From a virus, in IMG/VR virus record IMGVR_UViG_3300044629_000016, positions 1 to 21,299 of that record: DNA of 21,299 nt. One strand, given 5' to 3'. Both the position numbers and the translations under genes were made by a program. Shown in pieces: positions 12,599 through 18,767 of the stretch. Each line of letters starts with the position of its first letter. The stretch's first letter is position 1. A model generated the notes under the pieces. That model ran no database searches. It was not told the origin of the DNA and was given only the letters and a program-made list of their open reading frames with translations.

Positions 12599-15208
12599 GA
12601 CTAGGCCGGCGTCTTGCGCCGTCTGGAACCCCTGGAACAGCGGCGTGCCGATTGCCAGCACCGGACCTGCCGGGACGGTGATCTTGGCAGCCATGCGCGT
12701 CATGCGCCGATACGTCGTGTAGCGCGTCCGGTTATCCCTTGACTCACGGTACGTCTCATACTCGGCGTGGATCGGCTCCTTCGCCTTGAGGGATCCGGGC
12801 GTGTGGAACTGCAACTCGAACTTCTGCCCGTTCGGGTGCACGGCAGCGACGTTGATCCCCTGGTAGGGGTCGCCCTCGACCCAGTAGTTCTTGACGCGCA
12901 TGTCGTAGCCCTTGACCTCTAGGCCATCTACGGTTCCCGCCACACCTTCCGTGTATTCGGGCTCCTCGAACGTCATCGTGTAGCGGACGACGTCGGACAT
13001 CTTGTCGGCAGTGACCTCGGCGTCGCCGCCGTTCTCGACCTTCTCGTCGTCGATCTTCCGAGCGAGAGACTTCTCCGCCTTCATGCGGTAGTCGAGACCC
13101 TCCATCGTGCCGCCGTTAGCGTTCGCCGTGTCGATCATGTCTTTCGTGATCTCGGGCTCGGCCTCGGCCGCCTTGTCACGAACCCGCTTGGCCGCTGCGA
13201 CCACGTTGTCGGGTCGACCGGTGGCCGGGGGATTGTCGACAGGGTTCAACTTGTAGCCGCCGTAAGAGTCACCGTCCTCGGCCGCTGCCCCGCCTCGGCT
13301 ACCGCCCTCCTCGCCACCGCCCTTACGGGGCGCATGGCTGGCTTGATTGTGAGTGCCGTGCTTCTCGACAGGCCAGTTGAGGGTCACCACGGCACCACCC
13401 GGCAGGGAGAACGTGGTCAGGCTGTTGGGCAGGTAGTCGTAGTACAGGGTGTGGCCGTCGAGTGACTTCGAGGTGCGGTTGCGCTTATCGCCCGGCCACA
13501 TACCCGTGACCTCGCGGTGCCGGATCGCGCAGTAACCCTTGGCCTGCTCACTGCTCATGTACTTGCCGACCGCAGCCACACAGGCAGTGAAGTCGCCGCC
13601 GGCGCCCCACGAAATCTTGCCCTTGCCACCGCCACGCCAGTAGTCCCGCAGCGCCTCCGGGTTACCGGCCTTCTCCATCTCGTCCGCGAGGTAGGCGTAG
13701 GAACCGAAGTCGGATAGGTCGTCCTCGTCCATGGTGGACAGCAACTCTTCCTCGTCGACCTCGTCATCGGTCAGTGGCCCGCCAGTGAGCCACGCCGAGC
13801 AGGATCGTGCCGAGGCGCACTTGAACTGGAACAACTCGCAGTAGCCCAGGCCCGCTGCTTCCGCTACGTCCTCGCCCTCGTCGCTGATGTTGCCGGCGAT
13901 GGCATCGACGATCTCTTCCTTCACGTTGAAGGCGGCACAGTTGCCGCAGCGGGTCGTAGACGCCTCGTCCGCCGGCACGCCCCACACCTCACCGAGACGC
14001 TCCCAGTAGTCGCCGGGCTCGTCCGGGTTCATCGGCCCATACAGGTACTCGTCGATGGCGTGCTGCCGGTTCTCAAGGTTGACGTGGATGTCAGTGATCG
14101 CCTCGGGGACGGCACGCTTCTCCACGTCGCCGAGCACGGAACGCACCCATGACCGGCCGGGGTCTCCGCCCCACGCATCCCACGCCACACGCCACGGCGT
14201 CGGCTCCCCGTCGTCGAGTTGGGCGTGGTCGCCGCGCTGCTTGCCGTGCCGGGCGAAGTAGGCCCGCATCTTCACCAGCGTGTCCTGGCCGACCGTGCCG
14301 CCCTCAGCGAGTTGCCGAGCCCGGTTACGGCCCACCGAGGTGAACCCGTCGCCGGCCTTGCCGTCCTCAATCCACGCCACGGCTCGACGGGCAGCGGAGC
14401 GGACAGCGTCGGGCACCTTGTACGAGTCGGCCTTCTCAAGGGCCCCAATGGACTTCAGGGACGACGCCCGATGCCCCACGACCGTGTCCGTGGGCCGGAA
14501 GCCCTGAGAGGTGAGCCGGTACACGCGAATCAGGACCGCCGGATCCTCTTCCGAGGCGTTCAGCGTGAAGGTCGAGTCGGGCACGTTGACCTTGCCCTCG
14601 GTGACGATCCGCTCGATGCGGCCCCTGGCGGGTCCACCGGATGAGCCCCAGGTGACGAAGTCGTCGACTCGCCATTCCTTCGCCTTAGCGAACCGTTCGA
14701 TCTGGTCGAGGCGGGCCTGCGCTTCCTCGCGAGTTTCGTAGGTGCCGAACTCCCGATCCGTGTCCTCGGCCATGACGACGTACTTGCCGTCCCGCTCGAT
14801 GATGCGCTTGAGCATGGCTTTCGGCTTCTCGGCGCCCATGATGGAGTCGACGTGGACCGTGTTCACGTTGGGTGACGCCTTGAGGACGTAGCCGTCGACC
14901 GTGAGGAGCACCTGCACGACGCCGCCGGCTTCGAGGGCCTTGGCGAGGGGCTCGGACAGGTCGCCGGGGAAGTCGATGTCGTCGACCGACGCCACCTCGG
15001 CCTCATCGACCACGATCACTGACCGGGACCACTGGTCATCCTCGTGTCCGTGGTCGAGGCCCCGCTTCAGCATCTCCTGCGACACCAGATGGTGGGCCTG
15101 CACCGCAGCCGGGTCATCCACGGCAGAGGCGTCAAGGCGGGTGTGCAGTGCGACTAGGTCGTCGGTGGGGAGAGCGGCCAGCCTGACGGCGGGGTCGGTC
15201 ACTGTCAT
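12596..15208 (-). CDS. Large multi-domain head-associated protein with C-terminal RelA/SpoT-like domain
   Basis: ATG 15208-15206 has GGAGGA a few bases upstream; the product is 870 residues. Parts in order: an N-terminal helical segment with a LHTRLD pattern (1-60); a Tudor-like DUF2945-type segment with WRVDDFVTWGSSGGPARGRI and EEDPAVLIRVYR (about 178-255); a segment SYKVPDAVRSAARRAVAW to AWGGDPGRSW (262-355), recurrent in phage head proteins; a Cys-rich segment with C421, C424, C457, C464 and C470, possibly metal-binding; and a segment GGDFTACVAAVGKYM to AIRHREVTGMWPG (537-563). Then comes the motif KHGTHNQASH (616-625) and a Gly/Glu-rich linker. Residues about 650-845 have the RelA/SpoT pattern: R708-x-K710-x-x-x-S714, D739, Y782-QGIN, and E798-LQ-x-HT. 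I infer a virion-carried enzyme; the substrate is unknown. Confidence 0.75.
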   Translation of the reverse strand: MTVTDPAVRLAALPTDDLVALHTRLDASAVDDPAAVQAHHLVSQEMLKRGLDHGHEDDQWSRSVIVVDEAEVASVDDIDFPGDLSEPLAKALEAGGVVQVLLTVDGYVLKASPNVNTVHVDSIMGAEKPKAMLKRIIERDGKYVVMAEDTDREFGTYETREEAQARLDQIERFAKAKEWRVDDFVTWGSSGGPARGRIERIVTEGKVNVPDSTFTLNASEEDPAVLIRVYRLTSQGFRPTDTVVGHRASSLKSIGALEKADSYKVPDAVRSAARRAVAWIEDGKAGDGFTSVGRNRARQLAEGGTVGQDTLVKMRAYFARHGKQRGDHAQLDDGEPTPWRVAWDAWGGDPGRSWVRSVLGDVEKRAVPEAITDIHVNLENRQHAIDEYLYGPMNPDEPGDYWERLGEVWGVPADEASTTRCGNCAAFNVKEEIVDAIAGNISDEGEDVAEAAGLGYCELFQFKCASARSCSAWLTGGPLTDDEVDEEELLSTMDEDDLSDFGSYAYLADEMEKAGNPEALRDYWRGGGKGKISWGAGGDFTACVAAVGKYMSSEQAKGYCAIRHREVTGMWPGDKRNRTSKSLDGHTLYYDYLPNSLTTFSLPGGAVVTLNWPVEKHGTHNQASHAPRKGGGEEGGSRGGAAAEDGDSYGGYKLNPVDNPPATGRPDNVVAAAKRVRDKAAEAEPEITKDMIDTANANGGTMEGLDYRMKAEKSLARKIDDEKVENGGDAEVTADKMSDVVRYTMTFEEPEYTEGVAGTVDGLEVKGYDMRVKNYWVEGDPYQGINVAAVHPNGQKFELQFHTPGSLKAKEPIHAEYETYRESRDNRTRYTTYRRMTRMAAKITVPAGPVLAIGTPLFQGFQTAQDAGLV
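13334..13363 (-). repeat. His-rich tag copy 5 (KHGTHNQASH)
   Basis: Codes KHGTHNQASH at residues 616-625 of the 870-residue protein, followed by a basic Gly-rich linker and the RelA/SpoT-like domain. It is closest to copy 1 (NQASH ending). Confidence 0.85.
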
Positions 15209-15235
15209 TAGTCCTCCGGGCTCGATCCTCCTAGG

Positions 15236-15448
15236 TTACCGCTCGACAGGCTCCTGGCCGGGGCTTGGCAGTAGCGCATATGCCATAACGTCGATGAGGA
15301 TCTCGCCGTAGATGTCAGTGGCGTCTTCGAGTTTCTGCCCGGCCTTCACTTCGCGCTCCATCACGTCCCAGAACTCGGGGGGTGCCTGATCGTAGGCGAC
15401 GGCCTTCAGGGCGGCGATGACTTCGAGGTCTTTCTCCTGCTCGGTCAC
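15236..15448 (-). CDS. Small acidic helical protein
   Basis: GTG 15448-15446 overlaps the TGA of the upstream gene by four bases (GTGA), a typical coupled start. The 70-residue product is acidic and mostly helical, with EKDLEVIAALKAVAYDQAPP, EFWDVMEREVKAG and a hydrophobic ending DVMAYALLPSPG. I recognise no family. It lies between the two large multi-domain genes and precedes the 870-residue one by 27 bases. Possibilities include a chaperone or a partner that keeps a toxic-looking domain inactive in the making cell, but nothing in the sequence decides this. Confidence 0.65.
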   Translation of the reverse strand: MTEQEKDLEVIAALKAVAYDQAPPEFWDVMEREVKAGQKLEDATDIYGEILIDVMAYALLPSPGQEPVER

Positions 15449-15642
15449 TTGACTCTCCGGTAGTACGGGGACTGGAAGACGGCCTCTTGCTCCTCCGGCG
15501 TCATCTTGTCGAACTCGTCGGCGAAGGCGTACATCTCGGGTAGGGCTTCGCGCATGGCCTGCTCATACTCGGTGTCGCTGGCGGTCTCGGGCAGGGCGTC
15601 ATAGACCTTCTCCGAGGCTGCGAGGATCTTATCTACGTTCAT
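15445..15642 (-). CDS. Small acidic helical protein
   Basis: ATG 15642-15640 is chosen because GGAGGG lies six bases upstream; the ATG at 15660 is inside the ribosome binding region and rejected. The product is 65 residues: MNVDKILAASEKVYDALPET, then a Glu/Asp-rich stretch with MREALPEMYAFADEFDKM and TPEEQEAVFQSPYYRRVK. It is acidic and helical, with a basic last few residues. No family is recognised. A recurrent CTAACCCCC-type site stands about 20 bases upstream, and the stop overlaps the start of the next small gene by four bases. It is likely co-translated with that gene. Confidence 0.65.
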   Translation of the reverse strand: MNVDKILAASEKVYDALPETASDTEYEQAMREALPEMYAFADEFDKMTPEEQEAVFQSPYYRRVK

Positions 15643-15663
15643 GGTCTTCCCTCCTTCCATACT

Positions 15664-15676
15664 CTAACCCCCGTTA
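15664..15676 (-). promoter_or_regulatory. Recurrent CTAnCCCCnGTTA site 3
   Basis: Plus strand CTAACCCCCGTTA; minus strand TAACGGGGGTTAG, in the gap before the 65-residue protein gene (ATG 15642). It lies about 11 bases before GGAGGG. Confidence 0.4.
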
Positions 15677-15686
15677 TGATACCACG

Positions 15687-18600
15687 TTAGTCGAAGAGGG
15701 CCTGCTGCCCAGGAATCTGCGGCTCAGACGGAGCCCCAGCAGCCGCCTCAGTCTCCGTAGTCGACCGCCTCGGCCCGGAGGGGCTCAACTCCTTGATCCC
15801 ATACCAATCCGTGCCCAGCAACGCCTCCTTGCCCGGCCAGGTAGCGGCACCATCGACGAAGCCCCACGACGCCACCTCGCGGGGGCTCGGATAGTCAGGA
15901 TCCGATGTCGGTAGATCGAGCCGTGCCCGCAGGCTCCTGCCCGACCGCTCAACCGAGCCTGGGAGCGAGCCACTGTCGAGCACCTCATCGAACTGGTACT
16001 TGACTGAACCGGTCGCCCCACCGGTACGCGCCCAGTCGAAGCCCTGCCTCGCCCACGCGAACCCACCCACGTCGAGGGCGGCGTGGACATGCACGTCGGT
16101 GATGCCGTGTGAGATGTAGTAGTCCTCTGCCCGCTTATTGAAGACCTTGGCGAACCCGGTGCCCTGGTACTCCTCGTCGATTCGGAGGAGTTCGTGGCTT
16201 ACAGCCACTCTGCCGTTGTCGTCAACGAAGAAGCGTCGCTGGAACTCGCCGGCCCAGTCTCCGTTCTCGGTGTAGATCGTGCCGGTGACATCGACGTGAT
16301 TCTCGCCCCAGTAACGCTCGACAGTCACATCCCCGACCTCGGCTTGTAGCCGGACAACTCGACCATCAGGTGTCATGCCCTCGTGGCCTATCCCGTAGAC
16401 CTCGTTGAAAGCGTCGGTGTCTAGCCCCTCTAGATCGGATTGCCGCATCTCGTCACCGTAGTCAGCGACGTAGAGGTCCAAGTCGCTTTCCATGCGTGCT
16501 TCGAGGCGCTCGTCGAACTCTTGCTGGTAGGTGTTGCCCATGAGGGGCTCTTCATAATCGGGTTCATCGCTGCGATCGACCCAGCCCTCGTCGGCCATCT
16601 CCTGCTCAACGTCCTCACGGGCTCTCTCCTCGATGACATCGGCATATTCGTCGCGGACTCGCTCACGCAACGCATCATCATCCATGCCGCCAGCGGCACC
16701 GACCTCCAACACGTCACGGCCCGGCCCCACGTTAGCCATCGCGTCGATGTCTTTCTGCCGAGCGCCCCAACCCGACGACGCCCCACCGCCACCACGACCA
16801 TGCGACTTCTGGTCATGCGCCCCGCCGAGATGCTTCCGCAGAGACTTATCCATCCACGACGGCCTGCCGTACTTCTCGTAGTAAGACTCCCGCAGGCTAC
16901 GAGCCTCATCGTCAGTGAAGCCCCAACGCTTCTTCCGCTTGATCCCCACCCGTTCCGCAACCCGAGTGATACGCCGCTCCACACGTCCCATCGCCGAACC
17001 GAGGCGCCGCGCCAAAGGCGATTCCGGCAAGTTGAGATCCGAATAGTCACCTGTCACAAGGGCCTGAGCGATAGCCTCACGCTGATCTTCGTATTCTTCC
17101 TGCCACGTCTTACCGCCGCCGCGCCTGGAACTAGGTTCATCCGTGTCGAAGTTACTGGTGAACGTGCCACCACCTGACGGCGTGTACCGGCCCGGCACGC
17201 CACGCAACTCGTCAGCCGCAGACGACCCGCCACCACGACGGCCATGTGACGACTGATCGTGTGAGCCGTGCTTTAGGACTGGTCGGAGGCCGGGCTCGAA
17301 GGCGACGACGATTCCTCGCCCGCGAACTTCGCCCACAGAGTCTTTGCGTACTCGTCGATCTCCGCGTCCGTCATCTTCGACAGGTCCGGCAGTTTCACTA
17401 CCTGCAACGGCCTTTCCGACTGCTCCTGTGCCACCGGTATCTATCTCCTCGAAGTTGGCTACGTCCCAAATGCTGATCTGGTCCCGCTTACGTCCCGCGT
17501 CGATAGCGGTGTCACGGTCCATGATGTTCTCGGACACGTCGAGATACACCTTGCCGTCCGCCTGATTGTGCCACAACCCCAGATAGGAGCCCTCGGACAA
17601 CTCGCGGTTGGACTTCATGAAAGAGCCCAACGCCTCGGGGCCGCGCTCCGGGTCGTAGAACTCGTCGGCGTCCACGATGGCGCCCTTGCTGCCGCCCATG
17701 GCGACCATGAAGCCCTTAGTGGGTTCGGATCCGTCGACCATGTTCACGGAGAGGCCGCCGTTAGCGCGGACCCTTTCGACGATGGATTGTGCGACCGAGC
17801 CGTCGAGTTTCAGGCTTGATCCTCCGCCGCCTCGGCGACCGTGTGAGGACTGGTCGTGGCTGCCGTGCTTCAGTACGGGGCGCAGCCCAGGCTCGAACGC
17901 CACGAGCACCGACTTCGCTATCGGCTTCACCGCAGTAGGCGGGACAGCGGGATCGAAAGTGTCGAGGATGATGACACGCTCGAACTCGTCATCGCCGGCT
18001 GCCTTTGTCACGCCCGTTCCCCAGTTGTATCTCCCAGCGAAGTATGTCGACGCCGGGTTCGTGGTGGATCCACCAGTCAGGGACCATTCTGCCCAAGACT
18101 CGGCCAAATGCTCGTAATCATTGAATCTACCGTAGGTACTAAGCGCGTCCATGCCGCCGTTGTCCCGTAGCGCATAGTAGTCGTCGCCGATCTGACGGTT
18201 GCTGCGCTTGTCGGTGACGTGGCCGTACTCGTGCGTGACAACATACTTCACTTGGCTTACCGTCTGCGCGGAAGGCATCGAATAGCCTTCTTCGCGGTTG
18301 ATCAACTTGGCGCCTTGCGCGTATTCCGGGCGCATGTTTATCTGCTTCTCGCCTCGTAGTACGAACGCTTTAGTTGAGTCCTGCACGATGTCAGCGTTAT
18401 CGCGGAAGGGCGCATTACTGAACACTACCGTCAAGCCGCTGACGGGAACCTGCGACTGGCAAGTGTTGAGCGCCTCCATGGTGTCGCGCATGGCTGCCGC
18501 GTCGGGCTCGCCACCGCCGAGCAACTCGACTCGCACTCGTGAGCCGTTAGGTCCGGTGTATTCGGTTGTCCTATCAGTGAAGTCGTCGGCTAGGTCTCCG

Positions 18601-18767
18601 GCCCGCTGCGGATCGTTGGGGTACTGCCCACTGAACCGGGCTAGGTAGTCGGCGCGGATGTCATCGCGGCTACGCTGCGCCCAGCCCTCGGGAAGATCAG
18701 ATGTCCCGCCCTTGTGCGGGTTATGCGACGCCTGATTATGAGACCCATGCTTGACAACCGTGTCCAT
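15687..18767 (-). CDS. 1026-residue multi-domain protein with four His-rich tags, metallopeptidase-like and GNAT-like domains
   Basis: I use ATG 18767-18765, overlapping the MuF stop by one base (TGATG), with GAGG seven bases upstream; GTG 18770 is an alternative. Four tags are seen: KHGSHNQASH at 6-15, KHGSHDQSSHG at 300-310 and 499-509, and KHLGGAHDQKSHG at 645-657. After the first is a zincin-like domain (HEYGH at 179-183, with E223 or E227 as a third ligand). After the second is a globular domain with FMVAMGGSKGAIVDADEFYD and GLWHNQADGKVYLDVSE. After the third is a basic helical segment (VERRITRVAERVGIKRKKRW). After the fourth is an acidic helical stretch, then a GNAT-like core (EEYQGTGFAKVFNKRAEDYY at about 865-884, GGFAWARQGFDW). 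It ends GQQALFD. I infer a head-located polyprotein or fused cargo; no step is proved. Confidence 0.78.
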   Translation of the reverse strand: MDTVVKHGSHNQASHNPHKGGTSDLPEGWAQRSRDDIRADYLARFSGQYPNDPQRAGDLADDFTDRTTEYTGPNGSRVRVELLGGGEPDAAAMRDTMEALNTCQSQVPVSGLTVVFSNAPFRDNADIVQDSTKAFVLRGEKQINMRPEYAQGAKLINREEGYSMPSAQTVSQVKYVVTHEYGHVTDKRSNRQIGDDYYALRDNGGMDALSTYGRFNDYEHLAESWAEWSLTGGSTTNPASTYFAGRYNWGTGVTKAAGDDEFERVIILDTFDPAVPPTAVKPIAKSVLVAFEPGLRPVLKHGSHDQSSHGRRGGGGSSLKLDGSVAQSIVERVRANGGLSVNMVDGSEPTKGFMVAMGGSKGAIVDADEFYDPERGPEALGSFMKSNRELSEGSYLGLWHNQADGKVYLDVSENIMDRDTAIDAGRKRDQISIWDVANFEEIDTGGTGAVGKAVAGSETAGPVEDDGRGDRRVRKDSVGEVRGRGIVVAFEPGLRPVLKHGSHDQSSHGRRGGGSSAADELRGVPGRYTPSGGGTFTSNFDTDEPSSRRGGGKTWQEEYEDQREAIAQALVTGDYSDLNLPESPLARRLGSAMGRVERRITRVAERVGIKRKKRWGFTDDEARSLRESYYEKYGRPSWMDKSLRKHLGGAHDQKSHGRGGGGASSGWGARQKDIDAMANVGPGRDVLEVGAAGGMDDDALRERVRDEYADVIEERAREDVEQEMADEGWVDRSDEPDYEEPLMGNTYQQEFDERLEARMESDLDLYVADYGDEMRQSDLEGLDTDAFNEVYGIGHEGMTPDGRVVRLQAEVGDVTVERYWGENHVDVTGTIYTENGDWAGEFQRRFFVDDNGRVAVSHELLRIDEEYQGTGFAKVFNKRAEDYYISHGITDVHVHAALDVGGFAWARQGFDWARTGGATGSVKYQFDEVLDSGSLPGSVERSGRSLRARLDLPTSDPDYPSPREVASWGFVDGAATWPGKEALLGTDWYGIKELSPSGPRRSTTETEAAAGAPSEPQIPGQQALFD
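16797..16835 (-). repeat. His-rich tag copy 4 (KHLGGAHDQKSHG)
   Basis: Codes KHLGGAHDQKSHG at residues 645-657, a variant with a three-residue longer spacer between the first two His. It is followed by RGGGGASS and then the acidic helical and GNAT-like module. Confidence 0.85.
17226..17306 (-). repeat. 27-residue protein repeat with His-rich tag copy 3
   Basis: Codes the same 27 residues as 17823-17903 (residues 488-514) and precedes a Gly/Ser-rich and then basic helical segment. The large silent divergence from the other copy argues that the protein sequence is kept by selection rather than by recent copying. Confidence 0.9.
17823..17903 (-). repeat. 27-residue protein repeat with His-rich tag copy 2
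   Basis: Codes VAFEPGLRPVL, KHGSHDQSSHG and RRGGG in a row (residues 289-315). It precedes the globular domain with GLWHNQADGK. The protein is identical to the copy at 17226-17306, but 18 of 27 codons and 20 of 81 bases differ, all silent. Confidence 0.9.
18723..18752 (-). repeat. His-rich tag copy 1 (KHGSHNQASH)
   Basis: Codes KHGSHNQASH at residues 6-15 of the 1026-residue protein, straight before the metallopeptidase-like module. It is followed by a basic, glycine-containing linker (NPHKGG). This copy is at the very N-terminus. Confidence 0.85.

Noticed and set aside
12059-12604. 181-residue plus-strand open frame opposite the protease
   Set aside because: Shadow of the protease gene; Leu/Val/His-rich with no recognisable domain.
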